Source: Granulicella sp. (GTDB lineage Bacteria > Acidobacteriota > Terriglobia > Terriglobales > Acidobacteriaceae). Taken from it: a stretch of 64,000 nucleotides of DNA. The stretch spans positions 1 through 64,000 of the forward strand of contig JANXYX010000030.1 of NCBI GenBank assembly GCA_025408425.1. The letters are read 5' to 3'. The position numbers were made by a program, and so were the translations under genes. The notes beneath the pieces are model-generated. The model was not told the origin of the DNA and made no database searches. It saw only the letters and a program-made list of their open reading frames with translations. How positions within the stretch are numbered: position 1 is the first letter of the stretch; each line of letters begins with the position of its first letter. Of this stretch, positions 38,069 to 47,251 are shown piece by piece.

Positions 38069-39661
38069 TCAATTGCCGGACCGGTGTTCACTGGTGTTTA
38101 CATCCTGCACCCCGGAGTGAAGCGGAGGATATACACCCGGTTGTCGAAAATTTGCCGCGCTGGGAAATAGCAAAGGTAGCAAAGCGATCGGCCCGCTGAC
38201 AAAGTCGTCCTCGCCAACGCGGACTGTACGAAGGCTCTGACTGGGGAGCAATCTCTTCACGTTTCCCAGGTATTTCGCGTAGCCTGCATCACCGCCCGGA
38301 AGCGGAAAGATGACGAACCGTGAATAAGGGGAAATCGGCAATTCCGTGAGCAGCCGGGTATCCCGCTGATGCATCGCAAATACCCGAACTCCTTCTTCCA
38401 GGCTAACCTCGGGGTATTGGACGGTAAAGTAGTCCGGAAGATAATACCCGGCATGACGATAGCCCAGAAAATGCGAGTCGAAACCGATGATCAGTGTGTC
38501 GTTTGCCGCGTAAAGCTGGGGAAGTATCGTCCGAACGCCCTCGAGCTGCGCCTCGAACTTCCGTACCGACCGATACGAGCAGTAGAGTGGGGATTCAAGA
38601 AAAATGAGGACATTCACCGCAGCGCAAAGCCCGATCAGCGTCAACTTGACAGGCCTTCGCCACGGGGACTTGCCGTACCAGTCAGACGCCCAACAGCCAA
38701 GCCAGATGCAAGCGGGAGCCGCCAGCAGCAGCAGGTATCCACTATTGACGAACTTCAGAAAGATGAATGTGAAGAAGCAAAGGGCCGGAGCCATCCAAAC
38801 TATGGTGAAGGATTTCTTTCGGGGATCCGTTGGAACGGTACCTTGCAGTGCGCCCAGCGCAGCGACGGAGGCAGCGCCGAAAGTCAGAAGGTAGATGAAA
38901 ACGATCGTAACCGCTCGTGCGATCGACGTAGCGGGAGACGAGTTGAACACGGTGTCCTTCGACGGAACCGTGCGCCAAAGCGAGATCAAAGCGCCAAAGT
39001 AAGCGCCGAAGCCACCACTGGCCGAAATCATAGGTAGAATCCAGGCGGTCAGCGTCAAACCAAGTGCTGAAACCCCCTCGATTTTTTTGTATGCCGGGGC
39101 ATTGCGCAGCGAAAACAGGTACAACGGCCCTAGAAATAGAAGAGAGGACGGTCGTATACCGGCAGAGATTCCCAGAATCACCCCCACCGGCGCAATCAGC
39201 GCTAGGTTGCCGCACTCCAGGCACCAGCACAGATAGCCCAAAAGCGCCGAGAAGAAAGCTTCCACGCTATATGTCAACGCCACGGTGCCATGGAACCAGC
39301 CCAGGGGCGAAAACAGAAATAGCATACTGGCGAACCACGCTTCCCGTGGGCCATACCAGTCCAAAGCCATCTTGTAGATCACCACAATCGACCCGCAACT
39401 GGCGGCAATGCTTAATGCAACGAGCGCCAGGTTCGCATCGTGGAAGATGAAATTCAAACAGCGACCCAAACATACGTAGAGGAAGTACCCAGGCGGATGA
39501 GGCTGATGGACGCGCGGATCAAAGCGTTCCAGCGCCAACGCGAAGTTCACCGAATCCAGGTCGTAAAGGTAATGACTTCGGAATAAGTAGCGACTGATGG
39601 CAACCGCGCATGCAAGTATCGAAGCATCCAGTTTTTGCCGGGTATTCATAACTTTGAGCAT
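38069..39661 (-). CDS. Polytopic GT39-like membrane glycosyltransferase
   Basis: The frame is open to 39733; starts at 39661 (MLKVMNTRQKL) or 39649 are more likely, giving about 530 residues. An Asp-containing first loop (YDLDSVNFALALERFDPRVH), then HQPHPPGYFLYVCLGR and many hydrophobic segments recall the GT-C/GT39 (protein mannosyltransferase-like) pattern. It lies 115 bases before tadV in the same direction, so it may belong to the pilus region's glycosylation functions. Family assignment is tentative. Confidence 0.55.
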   Translation of the reverse strand: MLKVMNTRQKLDASILACAVAISRYLFRSHYLYDLDSVNFALALERFDPRVHQPHPPGYFLYVCLGRCLNFIFHDANLALVALSIAASCGSIVVIYKMALDWYGPREAWFASMLFLFSPLGWFHGTVALTYSVEAFFSALLGYLCWCLECGNLALIAPVGVILGISAGIRPSSLLFLGPLYLFSLRNAPAYKKIEGVSALGLTLTAWILPMISASGGFGAYFGALISLWRTVPSKDTVFNSSPATSIARAVTIVFIYLLTFGAASVAALGALQGTVPTDPRKKSFTIVWMAPALCFFTFIFLKFVNSGYLLLLAAPACIWLGCWASDWYGKSPWRRPVKLTLIGLCAAVNVLIFLESPLYCSYRSVRKFEAQLEGVRTILPQLYAANDTLIIGFDSHFLGYRHAGYYLPDYFTVQYPEVSLEEGVRVFAMHQRDTRLLTELPISPYSRFVIFPLPGGDAGYAKYLGNVKRLLPSQSLRTVRVGEDDFVSGPIALLPLLFPSAANFRQPGVYPPLHSGVQDVNTSEHRSGN

Positions 39662-40157
39662 AAACTGACATGCCACTTGTAGTTGCTTGGCTGCTTCGAA
39701 TGCATAAGACCATGAATTACCAGATCTGCTCAATGTTGATACTTGAATTGGAGTTGCTCGGCCTCACGACTTCTACCTGCATTGGAGACTTAGTCCGAAT
39801 AGCTTCTCCACGGATACTTCCAAACTACAGGGCCCGTTTGTCGTCCACCGCACATACGCAACTAAAGAATTCAGGTACGGTTACCAAATAACGTACCGGG
39901 ATTGCATCTGCACCAAATTGAGAAACATGTTCTACGAATTGGCTCGACATATGCGGATAAATGCGGCCATAATACGACATTGAACCGATCATTTTGCGAA
40001 GAAAGAAGTTCGCTCACTTCCTCCGCACGGGCTGCGCAACAGGAGAATGTCTCTGCGTTAGCAATCACCATTCCCTATTAGGAAAGTTGTGCTTCCCCCA
40101 AAGGGGGATTGTTCCAACTTCCAGGAATAGGGATGATGACAGTCAGGAGAGTAATAC
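39662..40157. promoter_or_regulatory. Divergent intergenic region with TCCCCC-AAA-GGGGGA palindrome
   Basis: About 500 bases lie between the GT39-like gene (leftward) and the sigma-54 activator (rightward), and no gene is supported. The clearest element is the inverted repeat TCCCCC-AAA-GGGGGA at 40094-40108, about 50 bases before the activator's ATG. It could be an operator or a short RNA hairpin in the leader. The stretch around 39900-40000 is AT-rich. Confidence 0.45.
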
Positions 40158-41570
40158 ATGATCAGGATCGGGCTATATCCAGAAGACCGTACACTGCAAT
40201 CTCTTCTATCCTCTGCCCTGGGTAATGAGTTCGAAGTCCTCCTTGCGTCAACGGACGACCAAGTCACCCATATGATCTCTGCAGGGGGCTGCGATGTGAT
40301 GCTCCTCGATCTCGACTCCAGTCAGAACTCGTTGGAGCAGCGCATGGAGTGCATACGGAATATCATCGCGTCTCGTGTTCCCTCCGTGGTCATGGCCAGT
40401 GACGCAATGCGTTCCACAGCAGCCGAGCTCGTTCGACAGGGAGCCTACGGCTACTGCCGCAGACCACCATCGATTCGAGATCTTAAAACGATGCTGCTCC
40501 GGGCATACGAAAACTCCAGCCTGAGACGGGAACTCCAGAAGGTACAGCAGCGACTCGAGGCGACGAACTCTTGTGACCTCATGATCGGATCAAGCCCGCA
40601 GATGCAGCAGGTCTATGACTTGGTGCACCGCGTTGCCAATATCAACGCCTCCGTACTCGTGACCGGAGAAAGTGGCACAGGGAAAGAACTCATTGCCTCG
40701 GCAATTCACAATCTAGGCGATCGGTCGGGCCGCCCCTTCGTGGCTGTTTGCTGCGGAGCCATCCCTGAAACCCTCATAGAGACGGAGTTGTTCGGCCACG
40801 AAAAGGGAGCTTTCACAGGCACAGTTGGCCCGCGGGTAGGCTATCTGGAACAAGCAGGCGAGGGTACGCTGTTCCTCGATGAGATCGGTGAACTTAGCCT
40901 GTCCACACAGGTCAAGCTCCTGCGCGTTCTCCAACAGCGCGAGTTCAGCAGACTAGGCAGTAATCGTCTCATCCCGTTGCGGGCGCGCTTGGTCTTTGCC
41001 ACCCACCAGAATCTGGGGGATATGGTATCCCAAGGCACATTTCGGCAGGATCTTTATTACCGCATCAATGTCATGCGAATTGATGCCCCGCCGCTCCAGG
41101 AGCATCCGGAAGACATTCCTCAAATCGCAGCCCATTTTCTACAGCGTTACTCAGTCATGTACCAAAAGCCAATGACGTCGATTGAGCCCGGCACGATGGC
41201 AGTGCTTCAGGCCTACTGCTGGCCGGGCAACGTACGCGAATTGGAAAACGTGATTCAGCGAGCCATCATCGTGGCTCGCGGCGATAGCTTGCGGATCGAG
41301 GATCTGCCCGGCAACATTCAGGAACAAAATGTTGTCAACATCGACGACTTTCATCCTGCAGGCTCGTTTGAGCGGCAACTTCGAGACTATAAAGTAAAAC
41401 TAGCCATGACTGCTGTGCGAGAGAGCAACGGTAATAAGACCTTAGCTGCCCGCAACCTGCACATATCCCGGGCATACCTGCATCGGCTGATCCGGATAGC
41501 CGAACCAGATATGCTTACCGAGTCGGACCTTATCGCAGAAAGAGATGGGCCGGTAGTGGACATCGCGTGA
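40158..41570 (+). CDS. Sigma-54-dependent activator, NtrC type, with degenerate receiver
   Basis: The 470-residue protein has a receiver-like domain (1-120), AAA+ domain (about 143-385) and Fis-type helix-turn-helix (about 425-447). Walker A is GESGTGKE (170-177), the sigma-54 loop is GAFTGT (217-222) and Walker B LFLDEIGE (238-245). In the receiver, Asp51 (LLDLD) is kept, but the usual Thr after strand 4 is Ala (VVMASD) and the Lys is Arg (YCRRPP). Phosphorylation control may therefore be altered or lost. AGGAGAG precedes ATG. It sits beside the tad locus and is a candidate regulator of pilins or glycosyltransferases. Confidence 0.9.
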   Translation: MIRIGLYPEDRTLQSLLSSALGNEFEVLLASTDDQVTHMISAGGCDVMLLDLDSSQNSLEQRMECIRNIIASRVPSVVMASDAMRSTAAELVRQGAYGYCRRPPSIRDLKTMLLRAYENSSLRRELQKVQQRLEATNSCDLMIGSSPQMQQVYDLVHRVANINASVLVTGESGTGKELIASAIHNLGDRSGRPFVAVCCGAIPETLIETELFGHEKGAFTGTVGPRVGYLEQAGEGTLFLDEIGELSLSTQVKLLRVLQQREFSRLGSNRLIPLRARLVFATHQNLGDMVSQGTFRQDLYYRINVMRIDAPPLQEHPEDIPQIAAHFLQRYSVMYQKPMTSIEPGTMAVLQAYCWPGNVRELENVIQRAIIVARGDSLRIEDLPGNIQEQNVVNIDDFHPAGSFERQLRDYKVKLAMTAVRESNGNKTLAARNLHISRAYLHRLIRIAEPDMLTESDLIAERDGPVVDIA

Positions 41571-43078
41571 CTTCTGCAACAGTAGTCACCAATCGAACGG
41601 CAACTCCAGGAAACTTCGGTCTCTTCAAAAGGTTTTTCTCCTTTCCAGTGATGCTGGCCGGTCTTCTGGGTGTTCTTGCTGTCCTGACGGTACGGTCGCG
41701 CTTTGATGATCCAGATATGTGGTGGCATCTCAAGATGGGTGAGATCATCTGGACGACCCACACCATCCCAACCACAGATATCTTCTCCTACACGACCAAT
41801 CACCACGCCTATGTCGCCCACGAATGGCTTGCACAGCTACTTATCTACGGTGCCTATAGGTTTGGTGGCTATTCTGGCCTGATGATCTGGTTGTGCTTCT
41901 TTACCGCTGCCATTCTCATAGCTGGCTACTTCCTTTGCTCCATCTATTCAGAGAATGCAAAAATAGCGTTTCTAGGAGCACTTACAATTTGGCTGTTTGC
42001 GACCATTGGCCTTGCTATCAGGCCGCAAATGATTGGTTATCTCCTCCTGGTCGTTGAGTTACTGCTAATACATCTCGGACGAACTCGCAATCCACGCTGG
42101 TTCCTTTGGCTCCCGCTGCTATTCGCTATCTGGGTTAATTGCCATGGATCTTTCTTCCTCGGACTGATCGTTTTAGTAGCACTTCTTTTCGCTTCCTTAT
42201 TCAATTTCCGGCATGGCTCACTCGTTGCTCCACGCTGGGATCCATACTGCCGCAAAATGCTTATGTTGGCGCTGGTCTTGTCAGTTGCGGCGTTGTTCCT
42301 GAATCCTATTGGTGCGAAGCAGATCCTGTATCCATTGGACACATTGCTCCATCAGCCTATCGGCCTCAGCCAGGTAGACGAGTGGCAGCCACTCCAGTTA
42401 GGAGACGCACGCGGACTTGCTTTGCTCGGAGTTCTTGGGTGCATGTTGCTCTTGGTAATAGTCCGTCAGTCAGAGCTGCTTTGGCATGAGTTGCTGCTTT
42501 TGGCCTTGGCCACATGGTTAGCCGCCGGTCATCGGCGTATGCTCTTCGCTTTTGGCATCCTTGCTGCCCCTGTTCTTTCGCGCCTGCTATCAACTTCTTG
42601 GGAAGGATACGATCAGGAGCAGGATCGCGCCTTACCAAATGTAGTCTTCATCGCGGCATCCGTGATGACGATCCTCTGGGCCTTCCCAGATCAACAAATG
42701 CTCGCAAAACAGGTCGAGGAGCGGAGCCCAGTCAAAGCGGTAGAATTTATCAGGAGCCACCATCTTTACGGACGGATCCTGAATGAATATGTCTACGGCG
42801 GCTATCTGATTTGGGCAGCTGCAGAACACCCAGTCTTTGTTGACGGTCGCGCCGACGTTTTCGAGCAAACAGGTGTTCTCGGAGAGTTTGGGGACTGGGC
42901 AACACTCCAAAGTGATCCGAATAAACTTCTCGACAAATACGGAATCGACTTCTGTCTGTTGACCAGAAAATCTCCCATGACATTTGTCCTGCCGCTATTG
43001 CATAACTGGACCGCAATCTACTCAGACGACAACTCTGTAATATTTATTCGAGGTCCTGTCAGCAGTCCACTCAAATAA
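41567..43078 (+). CDS. Polytopic membrane protein of unknown function
   Basis: The 503-residue protein has about ten hydrophobic helices in the first 370 residues and a soluble C-terminal domain. Conserved-looking blocks are RFDDPDMWWHLKMGEIIWTT, HEWLAQLLIYGAYR and, at the C-terminus, NEYVYGGYLIWAAAEHPVFV and DGRADVF. The acidic DPDMWWH loop after helix one recalls GT-C glycosyltransferases. The GTG start overlaps the activator's stop (GTGA), so the two are coupled. That links a membrane enzyme, possibly a glycosyltransferase, to the regulator. Confidence 0.65.
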   Translation: MTSATVVTNRTATPGNFGLFKRFFSFPVMLAGLLGVLAVLTVRSRFDDPDMWWHLKMGEIIWTTHTIPTTDIFSYTTNHHAYVAHEWLAQLLIYGAYRFGGYSGLMIWLCFFTAAILIAGYFLCSIYSENAKIAFLGALTIWLFATIGLAIRPQMIGYLLLVVELLLIHLGRTRNPRWFLWLPLLFAIWVNCHGSFFLGLIVLVALLFASLFNFRHGSLVAPRWDPYCRKMLMLALVLSVAALFLNPIGAKQILYPLDTLLHQPIGLSQVDEWQPLQLGDARGLALLGVLGCMLLLVIVRQSELLWHELLLLALATWLAAGHRRMLFAFGILAAPVLSRLLSTSWEGYDQEQDRALPNVVFIAASVMTILWAFPDQQMLAKQVEERSPVKAVEFIRSHHLYGRILNEYVYGGYLIWAAAEHPVFVDGRADVFEQTGVLGEFGDWATLQSDPNKLLDKYGIDFCLLTRKSPMTFVLPLLHNWTAIYSDDNSVIFIRGPVSSPLK

Positions 43079-43241
43079 CCGAGCGATCACCATCACCTTT
43101 ACGACATCAGCTGCATCGGCTTAGGCGTCCACACGCGCCCCAAAGCCCCCAGTAACACTCCGGCAACCCATCGCGATCATAAATTTCCTTCGCATCATCG
43201 ACTCTCAATCAGTGGCATCTCAACCGAATCAAGCCAACTCG

Positions 43242-43256
43242 TACCGTTATCCGGAA
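43242..43256 (+). promoter_or_regulatory. Candidate IclR-type operator before the first GH78 gene
   Basis: TACCGTTATCCGGAA (reverse strand TTCCGGATAACGGTA) fits TTCCG-N5-CGGAA at eight of ten arm positions and lies 59 bases before the GH78 start. It resembles the sites at 48488 and 49752, so the IclR-LacI hybrid may act here too. Confidence 0.4.
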
Positions 43257-43314
43257 TTAGCATCAAGAACTCCAGTTTGAAAAGTTCCTCCTTCTGTCTT
43301 GGATCAACTAACTC

Positions 43315-45756
43315 ATGCCCCTTCGCACCCATATTTCCTATCTCGCGCTTCTGCTCTCTCCCGCACTTCTCTACTCACAAAGTGCCTTCCCCGACGGCAA
43401 CCTCGATCCCACCCGCAACCTCACCGCCACCGCTGCCCAACACCACTCCCCCCTGCCCGAGCACTACATCTGGACCGCTGGCGATGCTACCGTCCGCCGC
43501 CCGGATCACAGCAGCTTTCCGTGGTCCAGGCAGCAACTCCGTATCGATCCGCACTTCTTCCGCAGCACGTTCTCGATCAACACTGTGCCGTCCGCGGCCA
43601 CCCTCTACGTCGCCGGCCCACGTTCCGCGGAGATCTACATCAACGGAAAACGAGCCGCATCCTTTAATAGTGACATCGACGCTCCTATCGGCTTCCACGT
43701 CTTCCATGCGGACGTAGCCAGGCTGCTGCATCCCGGCAGCAACACCCTCGCGATCAAAGCCATCCGCGGCCGTGGCATCGTCGCAGCCGCCGGGTCTGAC
43801 GCCACCCAGCAACTCACCTACGGCGAAGTCCTCGCCGCAAAAATACTTCCCGGTCCCTTGGGCACAGAAGCCACACCGCTCACTTACTCCAGCCCCACCT
43901 GGAAGAGCAGCAACATCTCCACAGACAACTGGAACGCACCTGGCTTCGACGACTCCACCTGGAAGCCCGCTGATTCACTCGGCCCCATCGAATCCAATGT
44001 CGACTTCTTCCAGTGGAACGCCGATGCCGGAATGTATCAGTGGCCCGGCTACATGGGAATGTCACCTTGGCTCCGCACCTATAGCCTCCTCCCCGCCGCC
44101 GTCACCCATCTCTTCCCCGGCAACGCAGAGTTCGCTCACTCCGACAGCCTCACCACCACTCAACCCTCTCACTTCACCATCTCCAATCTCGGCACACCCA
44201 CTGATAGCGAAGCTCCCGGCCTCCTCTTGGACTTCGGCCGAGAAGTCGCAGGACGCATCCTCATCGAATCCGCTTCACCTTGCCAGGCCACCGTCTCCGT
44301 AGCTTACGGAGAGTCCGAGATCGAAGCCATGAGCACCGGCATCAGCACCGGGCAGCAGGGCGGCAACTATCTCGGAACCAACCTGCTCGACGTTCCACAA
44401 AACGGAATCGCACGCGGCCCCAAGTCGGCCTTCCGCTATGTGCGCCTGCGTTTCCTCCGCGGCTGCTCGACACTCGCCTTCAAGTCCATTCGCCTCGAAG
44501 GCATCTTCTATCCAGTTGAATACAAGGGCTCCTTCACATCGTCCGATCCCCTGCTCAATCAAATCTGGGAGACCGGCGCATACACTGCCCACCTCTGCAT
44601 GCAGGACGGCATCTGGGACGCCCCAAAACGAGATCGTGGCCGCTGGGTCGGCGACCTCGACGTCGAAGGTCCTGTCATCTCCAATGTCTTCGCCGACACC
44701 ACCCTCGTCGCCGACACCCTCCGCCGGCTAGTCCCCACCGACTCCGGCGCCGTCAACGGAATCCCCAGCTACTCCGCCCTCTGGATCACTTCGCTCGCCA
44801 GCTTCTACAACCGCACCGGCGACAAGCAATTCCTCTCCTCCCAACACGACGCACTCCTCCGCATCCTTGCCACCATCGACGCCGACATCAACCCCGAAGG
44901 TCTCTTCACCAATGACAGGCATGATTGGCTCTTCGTCGACTGGGCGCCCAACCTCTACGCCTTCACCCCCGAGGCCCGTCTCGGCACTCAACTCCAATAC
45001 CTGCGCGCCTACAAAGCCGCAGCGACACTCCTCACCACCCTCGGAGACTCCACAAACGCCAGCAAATACCTATCGCAATCCAGCCGAGTCCTGACCGCAA
45101 CCCGCACCAGACTCCGCGACTCGAATCAAGCCACCTACGGCAACACCTGGCAACTCAATGCCCTCGCCCAAATAGCCGCAGAGCCCGACGCAGACGCATC
45201 CGCCATCATCTGGGATAAAGTCCTCTCTCACGTCAAACAGGACTCACCCACAGACCAGACCATCAGCCCCTACTTCAACGCCTACGTGCTCGAAGCCATG
45301 TCCCAGACGAATCACCGCCGCGAAGCCCTCAACTGGATCCGCAACTATTGGGGCGGAATGCTGGCCGAGGGAGCAACCACCTTCTGGGAGAGCTACGACC
45401 TCCGCTGGCCAAAGACAAATCCGCACCTCTCCCTGCAGGCCGACGGCACCAGCGGCTACTTCGTATCGATGGCCCACGGCTGGTCTGCCGGCCCCACATC
45501 ATGGCTCATGGAAAACGTCCTCGGCATCACACCGCTCGAACCCGGTTACAGCAAAGTCAGTATCCACCCAGACCTGCTCGGCCTCGACTGGGCCAAAGGA
45601 ACCGTGCCCACACCCCACGGCCCAATCACGATCTCCATCGACAAGCAGAAAGGCATCGACCTCAACCTCCCCCCCGGCATCCAGGCTGTCGTTCGATATA
45701 ACAACCACGACACAACTATCAACGAAGCAGGCCACCACACGCTGCCCGCAAACTAG
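43315..45756 (+). CDS. Secreted GH78 alpha-L-rhamnosidase
   Basis: The 813-residue protein starts with a signal peptide (ending near ALLYSQ). N-terminal beta-sandwich domains contain the GH78 pattern TLYVAGPRSAEIYINGKRAA. The (alpha/alpha)6 domain begins around CMQDGIWDAPKRDRGRWVGD, in the place of the family's CP-x-RDERLGW-x-GD motif but with altered residues, then WESYDLRWPK and HGWSAGPTSWLMENVLGITP. It should release terminal L-rhamnose outside the cytoplasm. Rhamnose uptake (rhaT) and a hybrid regulator lie nearby. The changed acidic motif means specificity may differ. Confidence 0.85.
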   Translation: MPLRTHISYLALLLSPALLYSQSAFPDGNLDPTRNLTATAAQHHSPLPEHYIWTAGDATVRRPDHSSFPWSRQQLRIDPHFFRSTFSINTVPSAATLYVAGPRSAEIYINGKRAASFNSDIDAPIGFHVFHADVARLLHPGSNTLAIKAIRGRGIVAAAGSDATQQLTYGEVLAAKILPGPLGTEATPLTYSSPTWKSSNISTDNWNAPGFDDSTWKPADSLGPIESNVDFFQWNADAGMYQWPGYMGMSPWLRTYSLLPAAVTHLFPGNAEFAHSDSLTTTQPSHFTISNLGTPTDSEAPGLLLDFGREVAGRILIESASPCQATVSVAYGESEIEAMSTGISTGQQGGNYLGTNLLDVPQNGIARGPKSAFRYVRLRFLRGCSTLAFKSIRLEGIFYPVEYKGSFTSSDPLLNQIWETGAYTAHLCMQDGIWDAPKRDRGRWVGDLDVEGPVISNVFADTTLVADTLRRLVPTDSGAVNGIPSYSALWITSLASFYNRTGDKQFLSSQHDALLRILATIDADINPEGLFTNDRHDWLFVDWAPNLYAFTPEARLGTQLQYLRAYKAAATLLTTLGDSTNASKYLSQSSRVLTATRTRLRDSNQATYGNTWQLNALAQIAAEPDADASAIIWDKVLSHVKQDSPTDQTISPYFNAYVLEAMSQTNHRREALNWIRNYWGGMLAEGATTFWESYDLRWPKTNPHLSLQADGTSGYFVSMAHGWSAGPTSWLMENVLGITPLEPGYSKVSIHPDLLGLDWAKGTVPTPHGPITISIDKQKGIDLNLPPGIQAVVRYNNHDTTINEAGHHTLPAN

Positions 45757-45787
45757 CACCCATCCTTACTCGGGCTGCCACCTTACC

Positions 45788-46231
45788 TCAGCTCTTCCGA
45801 TTCACCAGCAGCAGGTGCTCACAAACCAGCACCGTCTCCCCGCGCTGATTTACCACCTCCAGCGCCTCTACCACCACACCATGCGCTGGGCGCTTCGCAT
45901 CGTCACGCTTCTCCTTGATAGAGACCCGCACCCGAATCGTGTCCCCAATAAATACCGGACGAACAAAGCGTAGCCGATCATAGCCATAGCTCATCGCCTG
46001 TGAATTGATCGCTCCTGCCGTCAGTCCCACCCCGACGCTGAAGATCAGGGTCCCATGAGCCATCCGCTGACCAAACGGCTGCGTCTTGCACCACTCCGCA
46101 TCCATGTGATGAGGATAGAAGTCCCCTGTCTGACCTGCATGCAGCACAATGTCTGCCTCTGTGATCGTGCGCCCGCTCGTCTCTCGCGCCGCACCCACCT
46201 CAAACTCTTCAAAAAACAAATCGCCAGTCAT
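45788..46231 (-). CDS. MaoC-like hotdog dehydratase
   Basis: The 147-residue protein has the MaoC fold: [20 protein letters not shown], the catalytic segment [11 protein letters not shown] with the Asp/His pair, and [15 protein letters not shown]. Such enzymes hydrate enoyl-CoA or act as thioesterase relatives. It is convergent with the GH78 gene, 31 bases between stops. Nothing in the neighbours identifies the acyl substrate. Confidence 0.88.
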   Translation of the reverse strand: MTGDLFFEEFEVGAARETSGRTITEADIVLHAGQTGDFYPHHMDAEWCKTQPFGQRMAHGTLIFSVGVGLTAGAINSQAMSYGYDRLRFVRPVFIGDTIRVRVSIKEKRDDAKRPAHGVVVEALEVVNQRGETVLVCEHLLLVNRKS

Positions 46232-46331
46232 CGCACTCGCTCACTATTCCGCCAAACTCGCATTGCAACCTAACTTCGAAAACACTCAAAGTTATCATGC
46301 ATCATCGGTTGGAAGAATAGTGTGTTTAGCC

Positions 46332-47051
46332 TTAGGCCGTGAGTCGCTGGAGCCCGCCTGGCGCGACGATGCAGATCGAAGATCCCCGCACCTCAATCAA
46401 ATGGTTTTTCTGGAAAGCGCTGAGCACCCGCGTAACTGTTTCGCGCGTCATGCCAGCAAGATTGCCCATTTCTTCATGAGTCAGAGCCATCCTGAAGCAA
46501 ACACCCTGTTTGCCGTTCGATCCTACACGCTCCCCCCAATCAAGCAGAACCGCAGCAAGCTTGCTTGAGGCAGTAGCCGAGATACCTAAGAATCGCGCTG
46601 AAAAAAAAGCCGCCTTGTACTGTTGGGAGAGCGCCTGAGCCACAAGCATGCTCACTTCGCGGTACTTGCGCATAAACGCGAGAAAATCCTCCGTCCCAAT
46701 CGTCTTCACATGGGTGGGAATCAATGTCTCCGCAGTCATTTCGTTCACGCTGCCCGAAACCGCGGCGCCCAGGCCCAGTACTTCACCGGCCATTGCAATC
46801 TTCAGGATTAAAACCTTTCCCTCCTTCGAGTCGCAGGACAACTTCACCTGACCTGTTCTAACCACAAACACATAGTGGCTTGGATCATTCTCATGCAGGA
46901 TGATGGCACCCTTCGGAAGAGTCAATTCCATTCCAATAGCATTGTATTCGCTCATTGCATCGGGTGCAAGGCTCCAGAACAACGAAGATGGTGAGTGGAC
47001 CTGCCCACTTTCGCCATTCGAGAAACAACGCGACACAGTAGGTAATGACAT
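46332..47051 (-). CDS. Crp/Fnr-family transcriptional regulator
   Basis: The 239-residue protein has a cyclic-nucleotide-type sensor (LPKGAIILHENDPSHYVFVV, GEVLGLGAAVSG) and a C-terminal winged helix (ALTHEEMGNLAGMTRETVTR). It lacks the N-terminal Cys cluster of FNR, so it is not an obvious iron-sulfur oxygen sensor. ATG 47051 is preferred over TTG 47060. It may give catabolite or redox control; its targets are not visible. Confidence 0.88.
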   Translation of the reverse strand: MSLPTVSRCFSNGESGQVHSPSSLFWSLAPDAMSEYNAIGMELTLPKGAIILHENDPSHYVFVVRTGQVKLSCDSKEGKVLILKIAMAGEVLGLGAAVSGSVNEMTAETLIPTHVKTIGTEDFLAFMRKYREVSMLVAQALSQQYKAAFFSARFLGISATASSKLAAVLLDWGERVGSNGKQGVCFRMALTHEEMGNLAGMTRETVTRVLSAFQKNHLIEVRGSSICIVAPGGLQRLTA

Positions 47052-47251
47052 GATTGCCAACTTTCTCAGGGGCTGGAATTGGTTACATCAACATAGTCAT
47101 TCTTATTTTCAATAGCGTCTGTCGGCCCAAATACAAATGGATGACTTATTTTTTTGGCATGCATAAGAAGTGGTGCAACGCTCTGAAACGCGCAGCCACG
47201 CCAGCATCACTTCGACCCTGGCCACAGAAAATTACTTTCAGCTAACGCAGC

